Source of the DNA: Cladophialophora immunda
Lineage: Eukaryota; Ascomycota; Eurotiomycetes; Chaetothyriales; Herpotrichiellaceae
DNA length: 64,000 nt
Direction of reading: 5' to 3'
NCBI RefSeq assembly: GCF_000835495.1
Contig: NW_015622543.1
Coordinates: 3,510,463-3,574,462 of the forward strand
Part shown: positions 11,875 to 24,527 of the stretch, piece after piece
Layout: every line of letters begins with the position of its first letter
Position numbering within the stretch: position 1 is the stretch's first letter
Notes under the pieces: generated by a model
Databases searched by the model: none
Told to the model about the DNA's origin: nothing
Seen by the model: the letters and a program-made list of their open reading frames with translations, nothing else
Made by a program: the position numbers and the translations under genes

Positions 11875-13799
11875 CGCAAAGTTGAATGGTTACAGTACAG
11901 GAGGCACAGCGAGGAGTTGGTTGGCTGATCGGCAGACTTTATGCTTCGAGGAGAAGCTCCAGCCCAAGGGGGCGGTGAGTTGGGATTACCGAGTAGATTG
12001 GAAAAGGATTGCGGGGGTGCTCGGAACATGCCCGGGCCACGTTTTGGCCCGTTGCAAATACGGAGTGCAGTTCTTAGCACCATATCAGCGCTACTTCAAG
12101 CCACACCGGGGAATCCCGGTGTCTCTGACACAGAACCTGGTGGAAAGTATGAACTAAGGGACGATAGTGTCCAGTAGAGCGATTACCTAGGTAGGCAACT
12201 AAGAGCATTGTTCCTGGTTTATTATATTCGCTTAAATCTTGGCTCTAAGCGAGATTATCATGATCTTATTGGCTGGATCGCAACACCTTCCTTTGCCTGC
12301 GTCTCTCTCAATTCTTGGGATAATTTTATGTACTTAGTACATTTAGATAGCCAGCTTTGAGGCGAATCGAACGGTACTAGGTTCAACTTAATCGGCCCTG
12401 TGGATCAAAAGTTGTAGACGGACAACCTTATTTCGCTTTCTCTTAGCGGCTTCGCCATTAAGCGAATGAGAGAAACCGGGGACGCAGCACGCCGACTACG
12501 CTCTTGTGACTCTCCAGCCTGGAAATCGATGGCGCCCGTGCCTGTAGATCGGCAAGACATGTGCACAGTCGTTTCTCGTCCACTGGCGGTCCGCCTCTGA
12601 CAGAGATAATGGAAATGGGTAGATATTAAACCGTAAAAAAGACGGGTCCAATGACAGGATGAATCTGAATCCGGTAGTAAGGTTTATAACGTTATCATTA
12701 AGCGCTGGGGGTCCGAGAACGGGTTCTCTAGACTTGATATCCGGACCATAACAGGGGAACACCAGAGACCGGGGACCGAAAATTGTCCCCAACGGGCAAC
12801 TGCCAGCCGCTTTCAGCAATCCCCTTCTTAGCGCATTTGACTCGGGCCAGAAAAGGATATCGGTTTTGGTATGGTGGATATCTTCGTGTAAATATCGTGG
12901 TGTTCAGCGGCGACAAAGCGCCTGGCCTTGGCATCCGTCTGGGACCGTGGCCTGCCGCTTTACTACTAGGAATCTGGTAACCTGGCTCAACTTCGGCTCA
13001 GCCTCACCGGGAGCTGCTCAGCCTGTCCCCTTCCTCTCCTTCTCATCACCGGTGCTCAGTCCTGTTCCTGGGCCCCGCAGCCATTGGGTGCTTACGCCAT
13101 ACTTGATAGGGTGTCTCTCTTCGAGGATGTGGAAGCTTTACACGATTGTCCGCGAGATATCTGGTATCAGTGTGCGACCCAATCCGGGGCTGTCAATTGC
13201 CCAGCTTGGCTGTTCATCTCCCACATGGTCTCAGTGCACGATTTCAATCCTGTCAATATACAAAATGACTGTGGAACCATGCTGCTGCAATCAGGTGATC
13301 AGTAGATCAGACCTGGCCGTGCAGTCTCATGCAAGGGGCATCCAACGCTGACTGCTTTGGCACGACTCATCACATTGCGCCGCATAAATGATGCGTTATC
13401 CACACGTTTTATTCGAGATCTACGCAGCCAGAGTCGAGGCAATGCCCATGAGTCTGCCACTGTTCACAGTTCTGGATTTGTATAAGACAATGGTCTCGTC
13501 AGTCTGATCTTCGCCGTCACACCCTGGCGAAAATGTTCCGGATTCAGGCATTGGGAAGTGGCTGCGAGTTATGCAGGCACTTGAGATCCAGTCTCACCGT
13601 ATATATAAAAGAAACGTGCAGACGGACACTGGGAAGGACCGAAAATGGGTCCCCTCAAGCATGGCTGCTCTGGTCCCAAATATGGGCCCTGTGTGCTCAT
13701 CGTGACATCATCCCATCTACAATAAGAGGTCAGGGTGTTTGCATATCTAGAGTGAATGAATTGCTTCGACTCTTGGAGAGGTGCCTTGCCGCTCTCAGC
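11875..13799. other. Long intergenic region with short inverted repeats
   Basis: No gene supported over 1.9 kb. Around 12225-12255 CGCTTA and TAAGCG form an inverted pair, and around 12430-12465 another TTAGCGG/ATTAAGCG pair occurs. A TATATATAAAAG sequence at 13599-13610 (+) is a good TATA match but no coding sequence follows on that strand. The composition alternates between GC-rich and AT-rich blocks. A decayed mobile element is possible but not shown. Confidence 0.35.
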
Positions 13800-15993
13800 C
13801 TACCACCCAAATGTATCAACCTCAAGCTCGAACGAACAGCGGCCTGATTTCTCTCGGCCAAGTCGGGCCACAACAGCCCTGACGTCGTCACACATGCCAG
13901 GCGGTCCGCACACCACAACCCCGATCTTGGAATATCCGAGATCGGCCTGATCTTGTAACAAGCCGCTGATGTCCAACCTTTGCCCGACGACGATTTCCTT
14001 GTCGCGGATTTGGTCCAACAAACTGGCCAAAGCTTCAACAAGACAGACGTCGTCCGCCTTGACGCTGTGGTAGAGTTTGACGGTCGGGTGACAGTGGACG
14101 AATGCCAGCAGTCCAGTAATGCCTATCCCCCCGCCGATTAGCAACAGCCGATCACTCTGGAGGACTTCCTTGGTAGGATTGCAAGGATAAGGGCTTTCGA
14201 GTAGTGTGACCAGTTCGTTCCGTGGCTTCAAGAATCGCGTCATTCCTACTTTCTTTCGAACAAACAGTGTTAATCCTGAATTCTTGTTGGCTCCATGCTG
14301 AGTTGAAGGTCTCGGAGTCACAGTGATTGGGCGGTTCTTTTCCAGGTCGCCGAGAGTCGTTGGCACCGCACCGTCGTTGCTGGGGCGCCCGGTCAGAGCA
14401 GCAGTAGGGATAATGGAAAAGGGATGATTCTCCCAAGGTCGAAAAGGATGAAGCGTCGGAAAGTAGACGTAGACGCACTGCCCCGGCGAAGACCACCGAG
14501 GTCCTGGAACATCGATGCGAGCAATAGTGTCGCTGACGTCGGTCACGACAGCCCGTTTCACTCCCGTCTTCAAGATCCGTCCCACCCGAGCCAGTCGATC
14601 AAAGCCCCAGACAGCAAACGTTGCGTATAGGAAAGTCTCGTAGCCGAAGTCTCCCTCGTCATCGGCCCAGACGTGATACCAACAGCCCACAAGGCAGACG
14701 ACAGCCATGACGATATGTGTGACTAGGAACAGCTCATACGCTCGTTGGCGTATGACAAGAAAGCTCGTGAGTATAATGATGACAGCTGCGATCGTACCCA
14801 CACAGCCCCAATACCAGAGCGGTGTATCGACTGTGGAAGAATAATAGCCGTCGTCTTGGTATAATACCAATGAGAGAATTGAATGGAGAAGAGTCTGGAT
14901 GAGGAAGAGCCGGGCGATCCATCGATGGAGCAGCATGTAGGTCGAGTGGGACCAATTGGTGAGCCATAATAAGATGTTGTTCCTGCTCGAGAACAGGAAC
15001 AAGACTGGGAGTTGACAGAATGCGAGAGCACCCGTGCGCCACATCCAGTACGCCATGAGTTCTTGGTAGTGATTTTTGTACCACTGCATCTCTTCATTCG
15101 GCCACAATGTCTCGTAGCCGATGGTCAGAAAGACAATGTTTAGTATGACGATCACGGCGATGTAACCACTCTGCCCGAGGGTGGGCACGTTGCCAATCAA
15201 GAAGGGAAGAGGTCGATCGTGGTAGGTCCCGATGATACTTTGATAAAGCCATGGTTTGATGCGGTCCGTCAAACCAGTCATGAAAGGGAGATATCCGAAC
15301 CAGGTCAACACAAGTGGCAGACCGAAGGCTGTGAGCAGGATCGCAAGTCTGTCAGGAGGGGTCTTCATCAGCAATGAAACAGAGAGTCGCTGTATTGGAT
15401 CCGACTTGCACCGCTGAGATACTACGAGAAGAGACGATAAGAGCAACCACGCACCCATAGTATGATTCCCGGGCGCTCTCGCGGAAAAAGTATATCAAGG
15501 TATCCTGGGTGAGTTTCCAGGTGGTGTAAGTCGTGACCATGGTCATGTTTAGCACAAGATCCTCGCCCGATGCCACCACCGTTGGGGGGTTTGTGATGTT
15601 CGCCAACGTCTCGCCATAGCTCCATTTTGGGAGCACCTTGGCATCTCCCGTGATCTGCGTTTCCCAAAACTTCTCGATAGTCGACGCCCGGACCTTTTCG
15701 GGGCAGAACGTGTGAATGCACCAGGCTATGGAACTCAGGTAGGGAAAATCCGACGCACGACAACGAGCTAGCTCATGCGCAATTGCATCCGCGGTGGTGA
15801 GCCCTCCAGCGCTGATCGTGGAGGAACACTGCAACTTGTAAGGTGAGAAGGATCGGAAGCAGCCATGACCACAATACGGATTGTAAAAAGTGAATCCCGC
15901 GACGCCAGCCAAGCCGCTTCTGGTGACTGGGAGTGGGCCAGTAGCTACTACACTCGTGGCCCAACTCAGCGCCAGCAAAAGAACGTATTTCAT
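13800..15993 (-). CDS. Ferric reductase transmembrane component, FRE type (with Cys-containing N-terminus)
   Basis: Two exons, 15993-15455 and 15348-13800, give 695 residues. A signal peptide (MKYVLLLALSWATSVVA) and an ectodomain with CGHGCFRSF and other cysteines precede the membrane domain. In that domain, heme-ligand histidines appear in NWSHSTYMLLHRW, TLLHSIL and THIVMAV, followed by the FAD motif RPWENHPFSI, the NADPH motif LLIGGGIGITGLLAF and the terminal VVVCGPPGMCDDVRAVV with FELEVDTFGW. The family reduces Fe3+ (and Cu2+) outside the cell with cytosolic NADPH. Intron 15349-15454 (GTGCGT..TGACAG) is my preferred join, linking RESYYG to LAILLTAFGLP; other acceptors in the same region would alter a few residues. 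The start is chosen at the signal peptide; the frame extends 63 bases upstream. Confidence 0.9.
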
Positions 15994-17851
15994 GACTAAC
16001 GATGCCGATGACTGCCTGCAATGGCGTTGACACCATGAGCAGGGAATGGGGCCCACGGACGGGTTTTATACATGGTCGGTTGTGCCATAGATGGTCCACA
16101 CTGCCAAGATGTGGATGTGTGTGCATTCGGTTGATGAGAAGGAGCTGTTGGAACAGAGACGGTGAGGTACTCGACCGATCTTTTCTCGACGTGGACTCTT
16201 TTGACATCGCTTCAGTGTCTGGCCGTCGATCGTCCTGGTCTAGAAAAATGTTGTTGGCTGATGCTGCTGCTCTTGCATGTTGGACACTGGATAGTGTGGG
16301 TCTGAACAAGCTCATCTTGGAAGAGCTTCGCCGAGACCTGCAGGGCCATTGGCCTTGGTATTTCTAGCCTGGCATCTTATTGGAAAGGGAAACTTGCTCA
16401 TCCTTCGGTCGAACGTGACGCTGACTGACAATGTGGTCGGGCCGGTCCCAAGGAGCTGGTAGAATCGGAGCAGCCGATCGATCCATGTCCATCTACCAGC
16501 CTGGATTCATTAGTATTGGGCTCTTGGGACAGGATCAAATCTGGGACACTTGCGGATATGAGTGAAGGTGTGGCCCACCTTCCTCGGTCGGCAGAATCTG
16601 CACCAGTTGATTGTAGGCCGATGGTGACGCTCATTGTATTGGGGGTTGTCATCAAATGTACTGTAGAATGCCTCAATGGGGCCATGGAGGATTGTGTCTC
16701 GATTGAGAACTCAAGGGAGCTACTCGACCTTCACCAGCGTCTTCGGTTAACCGATGTTATTGCTAATATGCTAAGCAACATCCCCTGCACAGCTTCGAAC
16801 AGCGAAGTCCAGTCGCGCGTCTAATTGGCCCGTAAAACGTGCTCGCCTGGTTAGCCTGCATAGTCTCGCTTTGCTCTGGAAGTAGCGGTTGCAACTGAAC
16901 GGAGGTACTTACCCACATGGGTCAATCTGGGCCAAATCTGGGCCATGCTTGGATCCATGGTTCGGCACTCCATAGGGTAGGGTAGGTTACGTTACTGTAC
17001 ACGTTTTCAGTCTTCCGCATTGTTCTTTCTTCCCAAAAAGAGTTCTATGACTCCAGTGTCGCTTCCCATACATCTGCGCAGTACAGAGTATTCATTGATT
17101 AGATTATTGAATTGGGTGTTAAATGGGCTCGCTCCTATGTCGTTGCGCTCAGGCTTTGGCCTTCGGCATTATATTGGTATTTCAGCTGCAGTATCCAGTG
17201 GAGTTGGCAGCTTCTGGCCTTTTACTAGAATGGACGATTAGTTATCGACCAAGGTCAAAACTCGCGTAGCCTGGTCCTCACCTGAATATCGCTACAAGTT
17301 GATCCTAGCGAAAGATAAATGTCCCGAGGACAGCTCCGATGAGGATGCAATAATTATATAGCCTAAGCTATCACCTCGAAGAAACCTTACTAATGTAGTA
17401 TATGGCTAACAACATGATATTGTATGCGAGGCCGACCTAGACTATAGATATAAGAGACCTAATTATATATTTTGACAGTCGCTTTGGCAAGGCATACGAG
17501 AATCGCCCCGGCACGCACCAGGTCTGATTGCGCGAGCACATTTCGACCAGCAGCAATTTCTGGTCACAAGCGCCGCCGTGAAGCCTGGGCCAGAGCTCCC
17601 TTCTGACTCTGGCCTGCGTGAAACTTGCTTAGCGCAGACAATCCATGGCAGCCCCTGGGCAAGGCGACAGACCTCTCCTTCCACCTCAACCAGGATGGTC
17701 ATCCGGCAGCAGAAATGTGCTCTCTGAAATATCTTGCTCTTAGCTACCGGCACTGCTAATATGGCGCGATTTCTCATAACGATCGATGCCCATGAGCACT
17801 CATCGCATTCTATTGTTGTCCAGTTAGCTATCGTGGCTTACAACGAACAAG
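15994..17851. other. Long intergenic region, partly AT-rich
   Basis: No intact gene. CCAAT boxes in inverse orientation (ATTGG) occur at 16348-16352 and 16379-16383, upstream of the minus-strand ferric reductase. An 11-base tandem (AATCTGGGCC) lies at 16924-16944 and GGGTA repeats at 16975-16990. From about 17020 to 17480 the sequence turns AT-rich with many TA steps and contains a broken protein-like frame (see findings). Confidence 0.4.
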
Positions 17852-19440
17852 ATGGACATGCCGTGGGGACCCAACGGTCAGCTGGATCGACATTGCCCTT
17901 GAGAAATGTTTTGTTAACTTTTCACACAGACAGCTTTGCCAGGAGATCTCCAGCTCGCTCTCGCCCAGATTCGAGGCCACCACTTAAACGCAAGCATTCG
18001 TCGTCTGGAGAGCACGCTCTCTGGATCGGCAACATTCCTTTACAGGCCAATATCCTCACTCTGAGGGATCATTTCTATCAAGTCGCCGGCAGCGACCTTG
18101 TCAGCATCACCTATAATCCAGAGGCGAGATATGCATTCGCCAACTTCAGTACCAAAGCTTCACGCCTGAAAGTCATTGAACTTGCTGCATCAACCCTGTT
18201 CCACGAAAAACGTCTCGACTGCCGCATCCGCTCAGACTCAGGAAGACGCTCCATCAAGGTCAGCTACGGGCATGACGATCAGGGCCGCGGCAAGATATCT
18301 ATCCACCAGCCCGTGGAACTCGAGAAAAAGATCGAAGAGTTGTCCCGATTCCCCGAGGCCGACCCGTCTCAGTTGGGAAAGGACAAGTATTTCATCATCA
18401 AAAGCTTTTCCATCGAGGCAATGCATCACAGTCTCCAAATGAATCAATGGCACCTTCCGTCTCGCCATGTCTATCGCATCAACAACGCCATGCAGGTAGG
18501 AAACCCTCGGTCTCTTCTGTTCTTGTCTCCGCAAGCCGTTTCGTGGTTTTCAGTCAGAGGCTAACCAAGCTCCTTGTCCCGTTCAAAGACCGCACGGAAA
18601 GTGTACTTGATCTTCTCCGTAAACGGTTCCGGTCAATTTTTTGGCTACGCGCTCCTGACCTCCGCTATTGTCTGTGATGAGATGGACAACCCGACAAACG
18701 ATCGAGAGTTACATTTCCCTCTGTCTGCAGAAGACGAAAACCCGGCCAAAAATGCCATTCATAACATCGGACCAGCGTCCAGCGGTCAGACCCCTAGCAC
18801 AACCGTTAAATCGAGAAGTCCCCGTGATGCTTCGTCGGAACCTTTCCCTCCAACTCCCTCGAAATCTTTGCCGGCGCCTCTCCTTAATCCAGGCATAATC
18901 CAATACAAGCCAAGCAGACGACAGATCGTCTGGGAGGCATCATCGTGCGACCACCGCGACAGTGCCGCATCGGATAGCGAATTTAGCTCGGCCTCCAGAT
19001 CCCTCTCAAGTCTGCAGGATGGCGTGGCTAGACGCAGCGCGGGTTCGTCAGACATGTCGCCGATTCTAAAACGAAATCCGCCGTTCTGTGGCGAAACCTT
19101 CCCACCAACCTCGACCCGATCTCCTTCGCCCACTGGTATTAGAGATGAAAGCTTGTCAAATTCTGATGATGATACTACCGTGATGAGAGCGCTCCAACAG
19201 TTCGGCCACCCATGTCGAATCAAGTGGCTCGCCGCCGATTCCCTATCTTTTGACGAGGTTTGCGGCATCAGGAACAAGTGGAATGACAATAAGCCGATTC
19301 ATGTGGCCAGGAACGCTACCCCAGTCCATCCAGAGGCCGCAACGGCACTACTGGACGTTTGGAGGTCTGCCACGGCTCGGAAGAGGATGGAAAGACTCAG
19401 AGAAGCTAGCGCGAGAGCCTGGGAAAATATCAGACGTTGA
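17852..19440 (+). CDS. RRM and YTH domain RNA-binding protein (m6A-reader-like)
   Basis: Proposed exons 17852-17876, 17930-18495 and 18589-19440 encode 480 residues. An RRM-like domain spans about 38-115 (ALWIGNIP as RNP2; RYAFANFST as RNP1). The YTH domain begins at about 160 with KYFIIKSFSIEAMHHSLQMN and a cage tryptophan in NQWHLP; after the second intron come VYLIFSVNGSGQFFGYALL. The YTH C-terminal half, CRIKWLAADSLSFDEVCGIRN followed by PIHVARNATPVHPEA, appears only after about 170 residues of Ser-rich linker. YTH proteins bind N6-methyladenosine RNA. Intron 2 has a CTAAC branch. The first, 25-base exon is inferred from a GTTAAC..CACACAG acceptor and a GTCAGC donor giving MDMPWGPN; an unspliced start at 17761 is possible. 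Confidence 0.82.
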
Positions 19441-21145
19441 AGAAAAAATATCTGGTCTCGTTTTGGGCCATCAGACTTTGTCACAAGTAGCTATTTGGTA
19501 TTGGAGCTGAATGTTTCGCCCCGCAGCATCGGAGGCTATGTTTGCTTGAATTGTGAGGTCTACTGAACAAGGAGACGGGATTGTGGCATCAAGTATCACT
19601 GTTAGTAGTTTGTGCTTGAGTATGTGTATGAATACATAGACGTCGCTGACGACGTTGGGGGAGGAATGGAAACATCGGTCGAAATAGTTGTATGAGTGTG
19701 CGGCAGCACGACTGGCTGAATCTCGGAGAACTCTCGCAACGCGCCGACCAGTGGTGGTGTCTTCTGTGTTCCTACATATGCTCTTTACTCTGAATAGTCC
19801 GCCTCGGTGGTTTTGAAAGGTAGAAGATCTACTGGAGGACCTCATTCAGACTCCTTCTCACCGGGTCATCGACGAACGTATTGTTAGGTCAGGAGTCTGT
19901 AGCAACCGCGTTTCTAGCACCTGTATGTACCCCATCCAACTCCCAAATGGGTACATTTCTATTTCATCTTCCATCCTAACCCCAAGGCGATGGGAAAGAT
20001 TGCAATCGGTACAGCGTGGCCTGGCCGCGGCTCGCCAAGCCTAACCTTCAACAGCCTGCCATTGCGGAGGTCAAGAGAATTCGCCCAGGACAGAAAGCAC
20101 CACACCGACACCAAAAACATGAGCAAGTTTCTTTAAAGCCCGCGGCCAGTCAGACTGGAGATATATCAGCGTTGAGCAAGTATTCGGAATAGACATGTCT
20201 CCCACATCACAGCGAGAAATCGGCTCAAAAATTCCCTCCTGGGTAAGCGCTTCCAGCCAGACGGAATTGGCACGTTAAGGGAAGGCATCTACTCGGTCAC
20301 AGCGAATACCAGTGTACCGCACTTCCTTTGATCAGGTGACTCAGTTATAAGCACTTGCCTACAAGGGAAGATGTTAAGGGCTGCGAACCCCATTTACTCA
20401 GATGAATGTGAGCAAGTTTGCTGAACCGTGCGGACACGGGATTTTGTCAGTCGTTCTTTCAGGACATGCATGGTGGGGGACCGGCGGTGCATTGGGCTGA
20501 TTGGGGAACATCTTGGGATTTGTCGCATTGATACGAACGCGCGTGTTAACGTATCTTCCGCCTGGTAACTTGTGTGTCCAAGATCCGGAAGGACCGAACG
20601 AGTGGCCTCGAGATAATATCAGGCTGATTAAGGGTACCGCATGCTCATAACGTATAGTGCAGTTGACCAGGAGCTCTATTGGAAATCTCGAAACACGACT
20701 GTGAAGATCGTATTTGTATTCATGGTTAAGATAAAAAGGCACAGACAGTTATGCGTCTTTCCCCCAGTAAAGGTATTATGTGGATGCTTGTTGAGGCAGA
20801 CTTTTTGCCTTACATCGGCCGTGCTTCCCTCTCCCAGTATTTTTCATCAACGTCTCTTGAGATGGTTCCGGTCATGTCTCAGGTAAATTGCATGGTAGCA
20901 ACATGGCCTCGGGAGACCATTCAACTCCTGGAAAATTCGAAACTCTGTACAAGATCTTAGTTGGGATGAGATCAGAAGAGCACATGGTACTCCGTACAAA
21001 TCTCCTTGCAAAGGTGAAGAGTATGCCACAGTTTGTCAATGCCAAAAGGATATCGAAGAAAATCACAGCAGCTTGCTCCGCAACCTCATTATCTCACAAG
21101 CGCAGTTGGACCCATCTGCTCGTTCCGTCATGTAGATTTTGTTGG
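19441..21145. other. Intergenic region between convergent genes
   Basis: 3' flanks of the YTH gene (+) and the peroxidase gene (-), 1.7 kb. Open frames at 19471-19845, 20398-20742 and 20888-21247 lack recognisable features and overlap each other on both strands. No repeat or RNA gene recognised. Confidence 0.4.
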
Positions 21146-23372
21146 TTACAACAGCAACAACACACCCAGAGCTGCCGCAAAGATGCCGACAATGCCACTG
21201 CCAGTCAGTGCATTTCCAGTGCCGGTAAAAGTGGCGACGGCGGGTGAAACTGGCGAACTTGACGAGCTCGAGCCTCCAGCTGGGATTGAGCTGACAGCCG
21301 CCACGGGGACGCTGCCGCTGGTGGAAATGCTTCCATGAACGCCACTGGTAGGAATGCTTCCATGATCGCCGCTAACCCACGAAACAGAGTCGTTCGTGGA
21401 AGTCGTTGTTTCCGGGCATACCGGCTCGCTGCTGGAAGCAGAGATCGTCCATTCGCTCCAGATTGGGCTAGAAGTTGACTTTACCTGGTCGACACGGGTG
21501 GTCTTGGTAGTTGTGAAATTGCTCCAGAATGGGCTGGAAGTCGACTTAACGTGCTTGATGGGAATGGTGTTGGTGGTTGAGATATAAGAGGCAGTAATTG
21601 TCGAGGTCGCAAGCTTGGTCCGGGAGTTAGATGAAGCCGTAGCGCTAGACGTGGTAGAGCTCGAGCCACCACCGCATGGAAGCCTTGCTGCTTGTGCTTG
21701 CAACCCGATCAAGCCCTTGAAGCTGTCATACTCCCCTCCGGCGCTCAAATCGTACTTTGTGCCGTTGACCGCAGCGGCTGGTACGCCAAAGGACGCGGAG
21801 TAGAAATCGTAGTACAGCGACTCGCATACTTTGGTCATGGCGGTTGGAATTTTCGAGATCGTCGGCAGATTGTTTACTCCCATTGCATTGATTAGGTTCA
21901 CTGTGAGATTAACTTCTCCCTCCGTTCCGGGCCGCACCTGCGTAAATGAGCGAATGCGTTGAGCAGGGTCGGATAAATCTTACAGCTGCGATGATGGTCG
22001 CTTGCTGACTGCCTGAGGCATCCGCAGCAGCAAGACTTGAGTAAGCGTTCTGGGAGAGAATTGTGTCCTGAACCGGAAAACCCTTGCCGTTGTTGTCGTA
22101 TGTCACAGTACTTCCCGAAGTGAGGCTGACTTCCACTACGAAAGACGAAATGGATGTCTTGGTAGGGATTGAAGCGTTGAATCCGTAAAACTATTCACAA
22201 CGTAAGCAAAGAATTCGATCGAGTAGAGAAGGAAAACTTCTCACCGTGAAAGAATCATCAAATCCAGTGCCATCACCCAGGGCCACAGAGGCGTCGATAG
22301 CACCAGCCGGAGCTCCAGTTCGGTCCTTGTAGACAAGCTGCAAACTGGAGACCGATGACTTGGAGACTTTGTTCGTCCAAAAGCGAATAGCTCCCGAGAA
22401 GACAAGCTGATCGGCGCTGCTGATGGTGAGCGCAAGGTTTGCTGGCTTGACGGGATAAGCTGTGATCACTTCGGTCAAAGTCACCGAAGCCGGAACGGTG
22501 TCAAGCATCTTTGCAAGGATGACTGAGCAAGTGCTGTCATATGAATCTACCATGCTCGAGACGGTTTTGTTGCCGTCGCTGTTGAAGAGCCGGAGATCCG
22601 ATCGAGAATCGACGTCTGGACCTACCACAAGTGGGTTCAAGGTGGTACTGTCGAGATACATGGTGAGGGTCGAGTTGTCAAAGGTGCTGTTCGTGGCATC
22701 GAAGTCTTGGACTCCAAGAGAGGTCGTACCCGCAGGGACAATGGTAGGGTGTTCTGCAGAATGCACTCCTCCAAGAGTATGACCGCAGGCAACAAGCTGG
22801 ATACCTTCTTCCGGAGTCAGACCCATACGAGCAAACTCGGTGTTTAGTTTGTCAATATCGTCCTTGGGGTCAGGAACACCGGGAGTTCCTGCCTGGGTAG
22901 CGTCGATACGACCGGCTTTGAGTGGAATTGCGGGACCACCGCAGGCTCGAACTGAGGCGTAGGCTGCCAAGGCTAGCAGATCTGACATGGAGGCTCGACT
23001 GCTGTAGAATCTCGAGACGAAGGAGAGGGTGTTGTTGAAGGCAGGACCAGTATTCTCAAGAAAGATGCTACTGTCAAGTTCGAAACCGATAGATGCGTCC
23101 AAGCCGTCGGTCCCTTCAGCCACGTTGGCTCCGGCCATGTCGTGGAAGGCGACTCGTAAGAAACCTCCGGCGACTGAGTGACCTGGATTTGGGGCAAATG
23201 TGCAAGGGACCAAGGGGGCCATGAAGTTTCTGTTGCCGTAGCCAGAGGTCAAAAGCATCAGATCTTCGAGCTCATCGTAGACTGGCGACGGCCATGTGAT
23301 GGCAGCGTAAACATTGCTGATCCACTGTCCCCCGATGAGGCTAAGCAACAATCTCTCCCGCCGGCTGAGCAT
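21146..23372 (-). CDS. GPI-anchored secreted heme peroxidase (plant/fungal class II-like)
   Basis: Three exons, 23372-22245, 22190-21984 and 21937-21146, encode 708 residues. A signal peptide (SLIGGQWISNVYA region) precedes the peroxidase fold. The distal pair lies in GGFLRVAFHDMAG (Arg73, His77) and the proximal heme ligand in LVACGHTLGGVH (His198). The central part is a conserved beta-rich region of the same fungal family. The C-terminal ~200 residues are Ser/Thr-rich with an imperfect repeat (VKSTSSPFWSNFTTTKTTRV then VKSTSSPIWSEW) and end in a hydrophobic tail (GIVGIFAAALGVLLLL), typical of a GPI signal. Introns of 54 and 46 bases join in phase 0. Such enzymes use H2O2 to oxidise phenolic or other donors at the wall; the substrate is unknown. 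The frame extends 33 bases upstream of the chosen start. Confidence 0.88.
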
Positions 23373-24527
23373 TTTGTTATGCTTGTACAAGTGGAATATA
23401 AACAATAAACGAAATGCGGGCGTATAATAGATTTAGTGAGCGAATAGACAGATAAATGAAGACCTGGGCAAAACGAGCGAAGGCAGTTGGGTCGAGGGTG
23501 ATAAATTCGAAAGAGAATGTCCAGAAAAACCATCGTCAACCTACCCATGCGAGTTGAAGAGGCTGGGTGATGACAATAATATATCACCGGAGGTTCTTTG
23601 GACTCCATCTCCTGAATGTCTTCCAATGCGACCGTGGCAATCTCAAATTTGGCAATCTCCATTTCCTAGATTTCGATTCGTCGGGATTCGTCCAGCATGT
23701 CGTGTCAGCGAGGCTGGCCAGACTCGCCTAGCTGGGGCATTGGCCCAAATTGCGCGCTGTCAACCTGAAAGTGGTGCGGCCGAGGACACAGGCGACCCTG
23801 AGCAGGTTCTAGCAGGTGTGCGACCTGAGAAAATGCGCTCAACGACAACGCCATAATAAGGCCTAGGGGGTCTGATATGTGCTCTGATACGCCACAACGG
23901 CTCGCCCGCCACGAGGTGGAAACATGGCTACAGATCCATCAACCTTCATCTCTTCCTTCCACTCTGAGACTGGGAGAGTTTGGGCGTGGTCAGGAGCTGT
24001 TCTGGATTGCTTGGCTCGTCACCTCGAGCGCAGACCGATACCAGAGAGCAGTTCAATTTTTCCGTAGGCAGTTGTGATATTTAATTATAGCTACACCGGA
24101 CATTTCCTCTGGGGTTTTTTTATATCTCGTGCCGTTTGGATTCCTCTGGATCATGCGCACCGTAGCGAAACCAGTCAAAGGAGGCCAATAGAAGGCTGTT
24201 CAGATTGGTGACTGGTGAGTAAGCCGTGATTGGTCAAAGTATCGCGACTAGCAGCCTCACGGGAGGGAATAGCGAGAAGAGGATACACTCACACAGAGTG
24301 GAACACAAGATCAACGCTTTCTGAGGGAGCAAGGGTCCAGAAGACCGATTCAGGTCAGGTGAAAGGACAGATAGCCGGTCTTTGGAAATAAGTCGAATCA
24401 CAGGGAGGAACGGGTGTGAGAGCGAGGAAGAAAGCAGCTGCCGAAGATAAACACGGATGAGAAAGGGAGTTGAAGCATGATTCTAGAGGGCTATGCGCGG
24501 CTAGCCCAGCCCGGCGAGAAACCAGCC
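23373..24527. other. Intergenic region, nothing recognised
   Basis: About 1.15 kb holding the promoter of the peroxidase gene and the 3' flank of the next ferric reductase, both minus strand. A T-run lies near 24115 (GGGTTTTTTTATATC). Short open frames look random. Confidence 0.4.

Noticed and set aside
16975..16990. Telomere-like GGGTA repeats
   Set aside because: Only about three units, and not the TTAGGG repeat usual in filamentous ascomycetes; too short to be an interstitial telomere.
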